Assembly: GCA_947459365.1 (NCBI GenBank)
Contig: CANHDG010000003.1
Location: forward strand, 1-48,366
DNA: 48,366 bases
Reading direction: 5' to 3'
Source: Saprospirales bacterium
GTDB taxonomy: Bacteria; Bacteroidota; Bacteroidia; Chitinophagales; Saprospiraceae
Under the pieces are notes generated by a model that saw only the letters and a program-made list of their open reading frames with translations, did no database searches and was not told the origin of the DNA. The translations under genes were made by a program, and so were the position numbers. Shown in pieces: positions 9,588-19,970 of this stretch (positions are counted from its first letter, which is position 1; each line of letters starts with the position of its first letter).

Positions 9588-10571
9588 ATGGGACGCAAAG
9601 AAAAATTTGTCTACAATATTCACACCTTAACCTATGAGAAAGTAGTCGTGTCTTTCCGCACACGAGTACTTCAAGCCTTCGGCTTCTTCTCCGTCGTGTT
9701 GGTTACTGCTGTGGGAATGCTTATCCTGCTTTATACCTATTTCCCCTCTCCAAGAGAAAAAGAATTACTTCGTGAAATCGATCAAATGTCCTATAAGTAT
9801 GACCAACTGAACGGTCAACTGGATCTAATGTCCAAAGTGTTACATAACATCCAAGAACGCGATGCAAATGTTCACCGGGCCGTATTTGGCATGGATCCCA
9901 TTAATCAGGATATATGGATGGGCGGCGTCGGTGGCCACAATCCACACCCCGAATTGTCCGCATTCAAATACGGTAGTGACGTCCTAAGAACTGCCCTAGA
10001 TAAAATGGATGCGCTGGCCCATCAAATGGCACTTCAAAGTAAGTCCCTTGACACTATTCAAGAGCTGGCTAATAATCAACAACAGATGTTGGCCTCTATA
10101 CCAAGCATTAAACCCGTCCGTGAAGACAAACTGCAAAAAAGCATGAACGTACTCTCCGGATTTGGTTATAGAATACACCCCATCTACAAAGTAAAAAAAT
10201 TCCACCAAGGCGTAGACTTCCCAGCACGGGTTGGAACCGCTATTCAAGCCTCCGGTGACGGAGTTGTGGCAGAAGCAGGCTGGCGCTCCGGGTATGGCCA
10301 ATGTGTGCGGATTAACCACGGATACGGCTACGAAACATGGTACGCCCACATGAATCGAATCAATGTTCGGGTAGGCGAAAAACTTAAAAAAGGACAAAAG
10401 ATCGGAGAAGTTGGCGATACCGGAGTTTCTACAGCTCCCCATTTGCACTATGAAGTACACTATAAAGGTAAACCAATCAATCCAATCCATTTCTGTATGG
10501 ATAAACTTACCCCAGTTGAATACCAGCAACTCGTGAACAGCGCCAATACAGCCAACCAATCACTCGACTAA
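9588..10571 (+). CDS. M23 family metallopeptidase, membrane-anchored
   Basis: N-terminal TM segment; GFGYRIHPIYKVKKFHQGVDFPA, GYGYETWYAHMNRI and HLHYEVHYKGKPINP motifs. Start at 9588 (MGRKEKF) preferred over 9570. Confidence 0.93.
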   Translation: MGRKEKFVYNIHTLTYEKVVVSFRTRVLQAFGFFSVVLVTAVGMLILLYTYFPSPREKELLREIDQMSYKYDQLNGQLDLMSKVLHNIQERDANVHRAVFGMDPINQDIWMGGVGGHNPHPELSAFKYGSDVLRTALDKMDALAHQMALQSKSLDTIQELANNQQQMLASIPSIKPVREDKLQKSMNVLSGFGYRIHPIYKVKKFHQGVDFPARVGTAIQASGDGVVAEAGWRSGYGQCVRINHGYGYETWYAHMNRINVRVGEKLKKGQKIGEVGDTGVSTAPHLHYEVHYKGKPINPIHFCMDKLTPVEYQQLVNSANTANQSLD

Positions 10572-10604
10572 GATTAGAATTAAAATAGTTAACAGCAGGT
10601 TTCT

Positions 10605-10632
10605 AAAAGCCACTCGCAAGAGTGGCTTTTTT
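10605..10632 (+). terminator. Rho-independent terminator between convergent genes
   Basis: aaaagccactc-gcaa-gagtggctttt plus T-run. Confidence 0.88.
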
Positions 10633-10636
10633 ATTT

Positions 10637-11380
10637 CTACCAATAGCTTCGTAACACTTCGGTAGACTTCAGTAGCCTACTACCATACCAGGAAAACATT
10701 TCCCCATCTACCAATTGAATACGCGCCCCCAGGCACTGTCTTCTAAACTCCTCCACATGCCGATCTTTAAATGGGTAAGGCTCCGATGATAACAATATGC
10801 GATCTGGATTCCACTGTTTCAGCTGTTCAACCGTAAATTCAGGATACCTAACCTGATCAGCTAGAATATTATGCCAACCACACTTAGAAATTAGCGAATG
10901 AATAAAAGTGTCACCCCCAGCAGCCATCCATGGCTGCCTCCATATAACGTACAAGACTCGCTCCGCGCTGTAACTAACAGACGGATAATCCTCAAATCCA
11001 CCCTTAATCCGATCTACCAAATCCAAAGCCCGGTCAACTTTCCCAGCTATCTTCCCAATGTCCATCATCATTTTGTAAGCATCCTCTAAGGTCTTAATGT
11101 CACTGACATACACCGAACAATGCCTTGAAATAGCCTCTACCTGCTCCCGGACATTTTCCTCCTTATTCGCAATTACCCAATCAGGACGAAGGGAAAGAAC
11201 CCTTTCCACATCCACTGTTTTCGTCCCCCCCACCCTGGTCTTTGTACGATACCATTGTTGTGGATGAATACAAAATTTGGTAATACCCACTACCTCCCGA
11301 TCTAGCCCCAAATCATAAAGAAGCTCCGTTTGAGAGGGAACCAACGAAACAATCCTATTTGGCCAACTCATCTTTTCCAA
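10637..11380 (-). CDS. Periplasmic-binding-protein-like (BtuF/FepB-type) protein without an obvious signal peptide
   Basis: 247 aa; RIVSLVPSQTELLYDLGLDREVVGITKFC, VERVLSLRPDWVIA and WRQPWMAAGGDTFIHSLISKCGWHNI. Confidence 0.82.
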   Translation of the reverse strand: MEKMSWPNRIVSLVPSQTELLYDLGLDREVVGITKFCIHPQQWYRTKTRVGGTKTVDVERVLSLRPDWVIANKEENVREQVEAISRHCSVYVSDIKTLEDAYKMMMDIGKIAGKVDRALDLVDRIKGGFEDYPSVSYSAERVLYVIWRQPWMAAGGDTFIHSLISKCGWHNILADQVRYPEFTVEQLKQWNPDRILLSSEPYPFKDRHVEEFRRQCLGARIQLVDGEMFSWYGSRLLKSTEVLRSYW

Positions 11381-12414
11381 CGATTAACGGTGTAAATATC
11401 TAATTGTATACGATCTGAAGGTGCATCACTACAATCTCTCGTATAAACTAACACTTTCTCAAATGTTCGGATACTATTAAATGCAGGAACCTTTAACTCT
11501 GCATAAGACCAATCATCAATTTGTAAATACCGATCTTCCACAGAATAACGATCCCAATACGGTGCCAATACCAAACAAGGTCTACCAACTGCCGATACAA
11601 TCCCCGCCTCCCGCTGAGTATTGGAATACATTTTCCAAGAAAAAGATTCAGGCCACCACCCAAAAAAATTCAAAACAGGCATTACCCAAACCAAAATCGC
11701 AACCAAAACAATAAAGTAACAAATTGGCTTTTTCTCCTCCCCCAACTCCCTAAAAAAATGCCAGACTAATCCCATCATCGCGATATTCCACGGCCAAACG
11801 ACCTGATTCCAATTGTATCCAATTGGGCCTATCACCAACAATATATAACAATGAATAAGAAAAACACCCCAAATCGCCCACCTCCTGCTTGAATGCCACA
11901 ACAAAAACATCCCCAATACCAACTCAAAGATCGCAGCAAGTCCAGCGGCTAACTTATTTCCAACAAAAGGAGAACTCCACTCAAACGCAGCACAAAACCA
12001 ATCAAAATTATCAAGAAACCAAGGGTTCAGCTTGTTTAGCCCGCCCCAAAAATAAATTCCAGCGAGAACCCACCTATATCCATGCTTCGACCCACCTCCC
12101 CATATATCAAGTATCCATAATAAAAACCACATCCAAACCCATACCTGCAATCGATTCATATCTATTAAGCCCAACAAACTCATCAATACAATACCAGTAA
12201 TCGCATGCTTACGTTTAGACCAAAATCCACTTACCATTGCTATCACACTTAGCACCAGTAAAGATGATAACAACCCCGAAATCCACCCTGAAATCCCATC
12301 CAATACATCAAATGCCGGAACCAACGGAAACAACCTCGCTCCGGATGGCCACCACAACTCCTTTGATAAGGCCATCTGTATCACAATCGATAATTGAATG
12401 GCTCTGTAAATCAT
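11368..12414 (-). CDS. Polytopic membrane protein, HTTM/DoxX-like
   Basis: 348 aa, many hydrophobic Trp-rich segments; 'GIYFWGGLNKLNPWFLDNF' resembles HTTM-type proteins. Overlaps both neighbours. Confidence 0.55.
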   Translation of the reverse strand: MIYRAIQLSIVIQMALSKELWWPSGARLFPLVPAFDVLDGISGWISGLLSSLLVLSVIAMVSGFWSKRKHAITGIVLMSLLGLIDMNRLQVWVWMWFLLWILDIWGGGSKHGYRWVLAGIYFWGGLNKLNPWFLDNFDWFCAAFEWSSPFVGNKLAAGLAAIFELVLGMFLLWHSSRRWAIWGVFLIHCYILLVIGPIGYNWNQVVWPWNIAMMGLVWHFFRELGEEKKPICYFIVLVAILVWVMPVLNFFGWWPESFSWKMYSNTQREAGIVSAVGRPCLVLAPYWDRYSVEDRYLQIDDWSYAELKVPAFNSIRTFEKVLVYTRDCSDAPSDRIQLDIYTVNRWKR

Positions 12415-13481
12415 TACACTTTAAAATCTAATAAATAACGTTTTACCTCCTCCTGAAATCGATATTCATCTGCACCAACCCACTCAACAGCAATTGGCAA
12501 AACAATCACTGGAATCTTATGCTCTATAAAAAAAGAACGATGTAAGTCAAGACGGGTGGCATCCTTCTCCGTCGTAATCAATACTTTATTGTCAGAGTTA
12601 ATCGAGGAAAAACGACGAGCAATATCACTTAAATCAGCCTCATTAAAAAAATGATGATCCTCGTGCTCGATAGTGTGTACTGACCTGGCATTTCGCCCCA
12701 AATAATGCAATAAATAATCAGTATTTGCAATGGCACTTACTAATAATAAATCCGTATCTAAATCTAAAGGACGCCTTATCCCCTGTCGAAATAAATCATA
12801 AGGTGTTTCGTATCGGTATTTACTAAAATAAACCCGCTGCTTCGGGAAAGGATTAATCTCTCGCAAAAGCATTACCCGTTGCTCATTGCTAAGCTGATCA
12901 GGCGTTTTTGTTACGATAATAATATCGGCACGACGATAAGCAGCCCGCCACTCACGGAGCCTTCCTGACGGCAGCAGCCAATCCCTAGTGAAAGGCTTAG
13001 AATACTCTGTGAGTAAAATATTCAACCCCGGCTTTACCGCTAAATGTTGAAAAGCATCGTCTAATAAAACACACTGTAAGTGGGGATAACTCTTTAACAT
13101 CTGAGGAACCCCTAATGCCCTACTCTCACTCACCGTAACTGGAATTTCCCTGAACTTTCGCTTAAACTGTAAAGGCTCGTCACCAACTTCCGTAGCATCG
13201 TCCATCGGCTGAACTTCCCTGAAACCATAGGTCTTCCGACCGTACCCTCGACTTAATACCCCTACCTGTATATAATCATCCAACCATTTAAGTAAATACT
13301 CAATATGGGGAGATTTGCCAGTACCTCCTACGGATAAATTTCCGACCGAAATAACGGGAAGATCAAATCGAACACTTCGAAGTAAACCCGTTTGGTACAA
13401 TAAATTACGCATAGAAACCCCCATTCCGTAAAGCAATGAAATGGGTAACAATAACAATCGTATGAGTATGTCGTCCGTCAA
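12414..13481 (-). CDS. lpxK: Tetraacyldisaccharide 4'-kinase
   Basis: 355 aa; PVISVGNLSVGGTGKSPHIEYLLKWL (Walker A-like), LSRGYGRKTYGF, VLLDDAFQHLAVKPGLNILL. Confidence 0.95.
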   Translation of the reverse strand: MTDDILIRLLLLPISLLYGMGVSMRNLLYQTGLLRSVRFDLPVISVGNLSVGGTGKSPHIEYLLKWLDDYIQVGVLSRGYGRKTYGFREVQPMDDATEVGDEPLQFKRKFREIPVTVSESRALGVPQMLKSYPHLQCVLLDDAFQHLAVKPGLNILLTEYSKPFTRDWLLPSGRLREWRAAYRRADIIIVTKTPDQLSNEQRVMLLREINPFPKQRVYFSKYRYETPYDLFRQGIRRPLDLDTDLLLVSAIANTDYLLHYLGRNARSVHTIEHEDHHFFNEADLSDIARRFSSINSDNKVLITTEKDATRLDLHRSFFIEHKIPVIVLPIAVEWVGADEYRFQEEVKRYLLDFKV

Positions 13482-13573
13482 AACCTTGAATTATTTGAAT
13501 TAAATGAAGTACTGGACTCAAAACGATCACTACAACCAACCGATTCTAGATCCCAATGATCCGCAGGCGTAGC

Positions 13574-14920
13574 TTATTTGTTACCAGTATAATTGTGAGG
13601 AGTTAATAGCTTTAGCTCCTCCTTAACACTGCTTGACACCTGCAATGTATCAATAAAATCATGAAGTACTGATTGGTTGATATCCGAACGGCCACGCGTT
13701 AACTCTTTAAGTGCCTCATATGGGTTGGGGTATCCCTCTCTCCGTAAAATTACCTGAATTCCCTCAGCCACAACCATCCAGTTGTCTTCTAAATCAGCAA
13801 AAAGCTTTCCCTCATTCAATTGCAACTTACTAATCCCCTTAAATATAGATTTTAACGCAATGACAGAATGCGCAACAGGAACTCCCAAGTTTCGTAAAAC
13901 AGTAGAATCTGTTAAATCCCGTTGCAACCGTGAAATGGGTAGCTTTTCAGCAAAATGCCCCAAAAGCGCGTTGGCTATGCCCAAATTCCCTTCTGCATTC
14001 TCAAAATCAATCGGATTTACCTTGTGGGGCATAGCAGAGGAACCGATCTCACCAGCAATAGTACGTTGTTTAAAATATTCAATTGAAATATACGTCCAAA
14101 TATCTCGACAAAAATCAATCAGAATGGTATTAATCCGGCTTATTCCATGGCATTGAGCGGCTAAACAATCGTAATGCTCAATCTGTGTTGTAGGAAACGA
14201 ACGCTCTAAACCTAAAAACTCACGAATAAAATCCCTAGCAAAAGCCTGCCAGTCATAGTCCGGATACGCCGCATAATGCGCATTGAAATTACCAGTAGCG
14301 CCCCCAAACTTTGCTTTATGGGGGACCCCTTTTAGCAACTGCAGCTGGGTACTTAACCGCTCTGCAAACACAGCAATTTCCTTACCCAATAATGTTGGAG
14401 AAGCTGGTTGACCATGGGTACGAGCCAACATCGGAATCTGAGCCCAATCTAAAGCAAATGCCTCCAAACTAGATATCAACTCCTCTAATAACGGATAATA
14501 TACCTCCTCCAAGGCATGCTTAAAAAGCAAAGGATTCGCTGTATTGTTAACATCCTGTGAGGTGAGACCAAAATGCACAAACTCCCGCAAATGAGAGAGC
14601 TCGAGTGCATCAAATCGCTCTTTTAAGAAATATTCAACCGCTTTTACATCGTGATTGGTCGTCCGCTCAATCGTCTTTATATATTCCGAATCCGCAATGC
14701 TAAAATGCTCAAAAATTCCATTAAGCTCGTCAATTTTATCCTCCTCAAAAGCACTAAGCTCCGGTAGCCCAAACTGACAAAGCGCAATGAAGTATTGAAT
14801 TTCAACAAACACACGGTACCGAATCAATGCATGCTCGCTGAAGTATGCGCTTAGTTCAACCGTCTTGTCAGCGTACCGCCCATCTATAGGCGAAATAGAG
14901 GTAAGTCCTTTAGTTATCAT
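13574..14920 (-). CDS. purB: Adenylosuccinate lyase
   Basis: MITKGLTSISPIDGRYADKTVELSAYFSEHAL start; signature GSSAMPHKVNPIDFENAEGN; TSQDVNNTANP. Confidence 0.96.
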   Translation of the reverse strand: MITKGLTSISPIDGRYADKTVELSAYFSEHALIRYRVFVEIQYFIALCQFGLPELSAFEEDKIDELNGIFEHFSIADSEYIKTIERTTNHDVKAVEYFLKERFDALELSHLREFVHFGLTSQDVNNTANPLLFKHALEEVYYPLLEELISSLEAFALDWAQIPMLARTHGQPASPTLLGKEIAVFAERLSTQLQLLKGVPHKAKFGGATGNFNAHYAAYPDYDWQAFARDFIREFLGLERSFPTTQIEHYDCLAAQCHGISRINTILIDFCRDIWTYISIEYFKQRTIAGEIGSSAMPHKVNPIDFENAEGNLGIANALLGHFAEKLPISRLQRDLTDSTVLRNLGVPVAHSVIALKSIFKGISKLQLNEGKLFADLEDNWMVVAEGIQVILRREGYPNPYEALKELTRGRSDINQSVLHDFIDTLQVSSSVKEELKLLTPHNYTGNK

Positions 14921-15035
14921 AATCTTCTGTCTTGGCAGCAAATTTCCGACCAATTAAGGGAACCTGCATCGCTACCAGGGCATTTTATTGCATAAAAAGA
15001 AAACAACCAGGCTGTACCAACAAAAAACCAGGGTA

Positions 15036-16079
15036 TTATGCCTTGTTTGCCAACTGGCCACACGCAGCATCTATGTCTTTCCCGCGACTCCGCCGAACGG
15101 TAACTGTCACATCATGGCTAGCCAAACGAGCAGCAAACGCATTTAATCGCTCATCGGCCGATTTCTCAAAAGACTCCCCTCCAATCGGATTATACTCGAT
15201 GATGTTCACTCGAACCGGAAAACGGCGCCTACACAACATAATTAGCTTTGCAGCATCCTCTGGCCCGTCATTAAACTGATCAAATGCTATATACTCGTAG
15301 GAAATGCGGTTTTTCGTTTTACGATAGAAATACTCCAGCGCAGACATCAGTGCCTCCAAGTTATTCGTCCCGTTAATTGGCATGATTTCATTTCGCTTCA
15401 TATCATCCGCCGCATGCAAACTTAAAGCTAGGTTAGAACGAAACCCGTCATCGGCCAACTTCATAATCATCTTTGCAATCCCAGCTGTACTCACGGTAAT
15501 ACGAGAAGGGGACATTCCGAGACCCATGGGAGCAGGCTTGGTTATATGCTCAATACTTTTCATGGTATTTGCATAAGTGAGCAAAGGCTCACCCATTCCC
15601 ATATACACGATGTTCGTCAGTCCCCGACCAAACGCTTCATTACACTGTTTATTAACTAAAGTAACCTGATCCACAATTTCCCAAGGATCTAGATTACGCT
15701 CTCGCCCCATTTTACCCGTTGCACAAAACTTACAAGTCAAGCTACAACCAACTTGTGTACTAACACAAACCGTGAACCGTTGATCGTCTGGAACGGGGAT
15801 CAGAACACTTTCAATTCGATGACCATCATGCGTCAAAAATCGGGTCTTGATGGTACCATCCCAACTATGTTGTACTTTATCTTCCAATAAGGTATGAAAG
15901 GAATACTGCTCGCCCAACCGTGTCCTTAGCGCTTTGGGAATATTAGTGAGCATATCCCATCCTGTTGCTCCTTTCGACCACAACCACTCATACAATTGTT
16001 TGGCTCTAAACTTAGGCTCTCCCCATTCCAAAAAAAGTGATTCAACTTCCGAATAAGAAAGTGAGCGAATATCTTTCAT
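15036..16079 (-). CDS. rlmN: 23S rRNA/tRNA adenine C2-methyltransferase, radical SAM
   Basis: 347 aa; CVSTQVGCSLTCKFCATGKMG (CxxxCxxC), NIVYMGMGEPL, GVPVRVNIIEYNP-like C-terminus. Confidence 0.96.
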   Translation of the reverse strand: MKDIRSLSYSEVESLFLEWGEPKFRAKQLYEWLWSKGATGWDMLTNIPKALRTRLGEQYSFHTLLEDKVQHSWDGTIKTRFLTHDGHRIESVLIPVPDDQRFTVCVSTQVGCSLTCKFCATGKMGRERNLDPWEIVDQVTLVNKQCNEAFGRGLTNIVYMGMGEPLLTYANTMKSIEHITKPAPMGLGMSPSRITVSTAGIAKMIMKLADDGFRSNLALSLHAADDMKRNEIMPINGTNNLEALMSALEYFYRKTKNRISYEYIAFDQFNDGPEDAAKLIMLCRRRFPVRVNIIEYNPIGGESFEKSADERLNAFAARLASHDVTVTVRRSRGKDIDAACGQLANKA

Positions 16080-16099
16080 AATTTATTTTGATGGAGCAA

Positions 16100-17185
16100 C
16101 TACAGCTCGAAATCGCCATCCGGGTCATCCAGGTCCGCTGCAGCTACCTTAGAAGTTGCTGTTTTCGAAGCTGGAGTAGCCGTCGCTCCGTTAATTTTTT
16201 CTTTTACCTTCTGCTCAATTTCAAGTGCCATTTCTGGATTATCTGCCAAAAATAACTTAGCAGCGTCCCTTCCTTGTGCGATTTTTGCACCATTATAGCT
16301 GTACCAAGCACCGCTCTTTTGTACAATATCAAACTGAGCCCCTAGATCGATGATTTCCCCATTTTTATTAATACCCTCTCCAAAGATAATCTCAAATTCA
16401 GCTACCCGGAAAGGCGGTGCTAGTTTATTCTTTACCACCTTCACTTTTACTTGATTCCCCACTACATTGCCATCTTTATCCTTAATTGCCGCACCGCTTT
16501 TGCGAATATCCAGACGAACTGAAGCGTAAAACTTTAGAGCATTACCGCCAGTTGTAGTCTCAGGATTGCCAAACATCACCCCAATTTTCTCGCGAAGCTG
16601 GTTGATGAAAATACAACAGCACCCTGTTCTACCGATCGAAGAAGTCAACTTCCGCATCGCTTGGCTCATTAAACGCGCCTGAAGACCCACTTTATTATCC
16701 CCCATTTCTCCCTCAATCTCCGAACGCGGAACCAATGCAGCGACAGAGTCAACCACCAAAATATCAATTGCCCCAGAACGAATCAAGTTCTCAGCAATCT
16801 CTAATGCTTGCTCCCCATTATCGGGTTGGCTAATTAGAAGATCATTCACATTCACGCCCAAAGACTCGGCGTAAAAACGGTCAAAAGCATGCTCCGCATC
16901 AATAATAGCTGCAATCCCTCCCTTCTTCTGTGCCTCGGCAATCGCATGAATCGCCAAAGTCGTTTTACCTGATGACTCCGGACCATATATCTCAACGATA
17001 CGCCCCTTTGGATATCCACTACACCCAAGCGCAAGATCTAAACCAAGGGAACCCGTCGGAATGACCTCCACCTCAATGCTCTGCTTATCGCCAAGGCGCA
17101 TAATAGTGCCTTTGCCATACGTTTTATCCAGCCGCTCAATGGTGGCTTCCAGTGTTTTTAGTTTAGAATCTTTTTCGTTTGCCAT
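16100..17185 (-). CDS. recA: Recombinase RecA
   Basis: 361 aa; [61 protein letters not shown], acidic C-terminus [11 protein letters not shown]. Confidence 0.99.
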   Translation of the reverse strand: MANEKDSKLKTLEATIERLDKTYGKGTIMRLGDKQSIEVEVIPTGSLGLDLALGCSGYPKGRIVEIYGPESSGKTTLAIHAIAEAQKKGGIAAIIDAEHAFDRFYAESLGVNVNDLLISQPDNGEQALEIAENLIRSGAIDILVVDSVAALVPRSEIEGEMGDNKVGLQARLMSQAMRKLTSSIGRTGCCCIFINQLREKIGVMFGNPETTTGGNALKFYASVRLDIRKSGAAIKDKDGNVVGNQVKVKVVKNKLAPPFRVAEFEIIFGEGINKNGEIIDLGAQFDIVQKSGAWYSYNGAKIAQGRDAAKLFLADNPEMALEIEQKVKEKINGATATPASKTATSKVAAADLDDPDGDFEL

Positions 17186-17281
17186 GGTGGTAGAAATAGT
17201 TTATTGAATCAAAAGATGCCGCAAAAATAAACATTTTATTTTCAAAATAAAAACATTTTGTTTTTTAATGCAAAAAAATAT

Positions 17282-19735
17282 TTACTGCGACTTCTTTTTG
17301 CGTTTTGAAGACCGCGGTTCCTCCCCTTTGCCAATCCCCAACGCAACCTCTAACACTTCGCTCATCCGCCCGACATAATGAAACGTAATTCCCTTGATGT
17401 ACTCTGGCTCAATTTCCTCAATATGCTTTTGGTTCTCTTTGCACAACATAACTTCTTTTAGCCCCGCTCGCTTGGCTGCCAAGATTTTTTCTTTGATCCC
17501 TCCTACTGGCAAAACCTTACCACGTAAAGTAATTTCTCCCGTCATTGCCAAATAGGGCTTAACCGGAATTTTGGTAAATGCAGAAGTAATCGCAGTGAGC
17601 ATGGTAATCCCCGCAGATGGACCGTCCTTTGGTATAGCGCCCTCCGGGATGTGAATATGAATATCTGTTTTCTCAAACTGTTCTGGCTCTAAACCAAACG
17701 TCTCTGCATGCGCTTTCAGGAAAGATAAGGCTGTAAACGCACTTTCTTTCATCACATCGCCTAGGTTTCCGGTAAGCTGAAGCTTACCATTTCCTTTATT
17801 AAGACTTACCTCGATAAACAAGATCTCACCGCCAACGCTTGTCCAAGCCAAACCCACCGCTACCCCACTAGGTTGCTTTTCTGTATAAGTGTCGCTTTCG
17901 TATTTAGTTGGCCCCAATATTTTCCGCAAATGCTCTGGCTTGATCACCGCTTCAAAGGGCTCCTCCATCGCAATACTCTTGGCAGCATATCGCATTACCG
18001 ACCCAATTTCACGATTAAGATTACGAACACCGCTTTCTGCTGAATAATCATGAATAATGGCTGCTATAGCCTTATCCGACAGCTTAATCTGATCATTTTT
18101 TAGCCCGTGTTCCTTGCGCTGCTCCGGAACCAAGTGCCGCTTGGCAATCTCCAATTTTTCCTCTAAAGAATAGCCCGCCAAAGAAATGATCTCCATACGA
18201 TCCAATAAAGCAGGCTGAATAGTTGCCAGAGAGTTGGCTGTCGCAATAAATAATACCTTCGAAAGATCGTACTCTAACTCAAGGTAATTGTCGTGAAAAG
18301 TAGTGTTCTGCTCCGGATCTAATACCTCTAGCAATGCAGAAGAAGGATCCCCACGAAAGTCTTTTCCTACCTTGTCGATCTCGTCAAGTATAAAAACAGG
18401 GTTTCCAGACTTTACCTTTTTAAGGGACTGGATAACCCGCCCCGGCATCGCGCCAATGTACGTCTTTCGGTGCCCTCGAATCTCCGACTCGTCGTGTAAT
18501 CCTCCAAGCGACATTCGTACGTATTTGCGTTTCAGCGCCTTGGCAATGCTACTGCCAAGCGATGTTTTACCTACACCAGGAGGCCCCACTAAGCAAAGAA
18601 TTGGCGCCTTCATATCGCCCTTTAACTTAAGTACCGCTAAATGCTCTAAAATACGCTCCTTGACTTTTTGTAGGCCAAAGTGATCTTTATCCAAAACCTG
18701 TTTCACTTTCTTAAGATCAAATTGATCTTTAGAAAAATCCTCCCATGGAAGATCCAATAACGTCTCTAAATAGTTAATTCCAATGGCATATTCAGCGACT
18801 TGTGGATTCACTCGCCGAATCTTATTGATCTCCCGATCAAATGCTTCTTGAACGTTTTTGGGCCACTTTTTCTTCTTGGATCGCACCACCAACCCATTGA
18901 TCTCTTCCTCCTGAGGGTTTTGACCAAGTTCTTCTTGAATCGTTTTTAACTGCTGACTCAAGAAATAATCTCGTTGCTGCTTCTCTATATCTACCCGTAC
19001 TTTAGATTCAATTTGATCTTTCAATTCCAATAATTGCAGCTCGCTATCCATAAACCGCAAGATCATATTGGCCTTATCAAGCAGCCTGTTTTCCTCCAAA
19101 ATAGCTTGCTTATCCTTCAAATCTATACCCAAGTTAGAGGCAATAAAATTTAAAAGAAAATTATCATTACTAATATTTCGGAGCATTACAGCCGCCTCGG
19201 AAGGAATTTGTGGCGAAAGCTCAATAATATGGCGCGCAGAATCCCTTATACTGCTGATAATAGCCTTAAATTCCATCGTCTGTTTCTCCTTCTCATACTC
19301 CAAAAGCGTGATTTCCCCGATCATATAAGGATCCTCACTAATCATGGCATCAAGACGAAATCGCTTTCTCCCCTGCAGAATGGCAGTAGTAGAACCATCT
19401 GGCATTTTTAACAACTTTAAAATACGAGCTACCGTACCCACTGTGTGTAAATCCGCAGCAGAAGGAGACTCGTATTTTACATCTTTTTGAGAAAGAACTC
19501 CTATATATCGAGTATCCTCATAAGCTTGCTGTACGGCCCGGATACTCTTATCCCGGCCAATGGTTATTGGGGTGACGATACCAGGGAAAAGTACCGTGTT
19601 CTTTAACGGTAAAATGGGAAGCGTGGTCGGAAAGATTTCACTCTGCTTCGCCTCTTCATCCTCCTCTAAAGAAAAAAGCGGTACGAAATCAGGTTCGTCA
19701 TCATTAGATAATGGCATAAAAAAGTTCTCGAACAT
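17282..19735 (-). CDS. lon: ATP-dependent endopeptidase La
   Basis: 817 aa; [62 protein letters not shown] catalytic Ser, Lys in [14 protein letters not shown]. Confidence 0.99.
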   Translation of the reverse strand: MFENFFMPLSNDDEPDFVPLFSLEEDEEAKQSEIFPTTLPILPLKNTVLFPGIVTPITIGRDKSIRAVQQAYEDTRYIGVLSQKDVKYESPSAADLHTVGTVARILKLLKMPDGSTTAILQGRKRFRLDAMISEDPYMIGEITLLEYEKEKQTMEFKAIISSIRDSARHIIELSPQIPSEAAVMLRNISNDNFLLNFIASNLGIDLKDKQAILEENRLLDKANMILRFMDSELQLLELKDQIESKVRVDIEKQQRDYFLSQQLKTIQEELGQNPQEEEINGLVVRSKKKKWPKNVQEAFDREINKIRRVNPQVAEYAIGINYLETLLDLPWEDFSKDQFDLKKVKQVLDKDHFGLQKVKERILEHLAVLKLKGDMKAPILCLVGPPGVGKTSLGSSIAKALKRKYVRMSLGGLHDESEIRGHRKTYIGAMPGRVIQSLKKVKSGNPVFILDEIDKVGKDFRGDPSSALLEVLDPEQNTTFHDNYLELEYDLSKVLFIATANSLATIQPALLDRMEIISLAGYSLEEKLEIAKRHLVPEQRKEHGLKNDQIKLSDKAIAAIIHDYSAESGVRNLNREIGSVMRYAAKSIAMEEPFEAVIKPEHLRKILGPTKYESDTYTEKQPSGVAVGLAWTSVGGEILFIEVSLNKGNGKLQLTGNLGDVMKESAFTALSFLKAHAETFGLEPEQFEKTDIHIHIPEGAIPKDGPSAGITMLTAITSAFTKIPVKPYLAMTGEITLRGKVLPVGGIKEKILAAKRAGLKEVMLCKENQKHIEEIEPEYIKGITFHYVGRMSEVLEVALGIGKGEEPRSSKRKKKSQ

Positions 19736-19773
19736 ACGTACACAAGTAAATCTAGCAAATGCAATTAATAAAT

Positions 19774-19804
19774 CGCACCTGCAATTACGTCAGCAAAGGT
19801 GCGG
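19774..19804 (-). promoter_or_regulatory. Inverted repeat upstream of lon overlapping an ACCTTTGC promoter-like motif
   Basis: Arms cgcacct (19774-19780) and aggtgcg (19798-19804); minus strand carries CACCTTTGC within the distal arm. Confidence 0.35.
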
Positions 19805-19889
19805 ATTTTTGGTTATATTAGTAGGTGGCAAAACGCTTGCCATTGTCTGAATCGTATATTCTTTTCAAAAAAAGCAGACAAAAAGGCAG

Positions 19890-19939
19890 AAATGCAAAAG
19901 CGTGCGGCACATTTGTTTCCAAATATGCCACACGCTTTA
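19890..19939 (-). terminator. Terminator downstream of tsf
   Basis: About 19-bp stem aaagcgtgcggcacatttg / caaatatgccacacgcttt. The two imperfect pairs are G-U wobbles only when read on the minus strand, consistent with tsf transcription; T-rich tail follows. Confidence 0.75.
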
Positions 19940-19970
19940 CAAATGCTGTCAGCAATCGTGTGCCGTAGAA

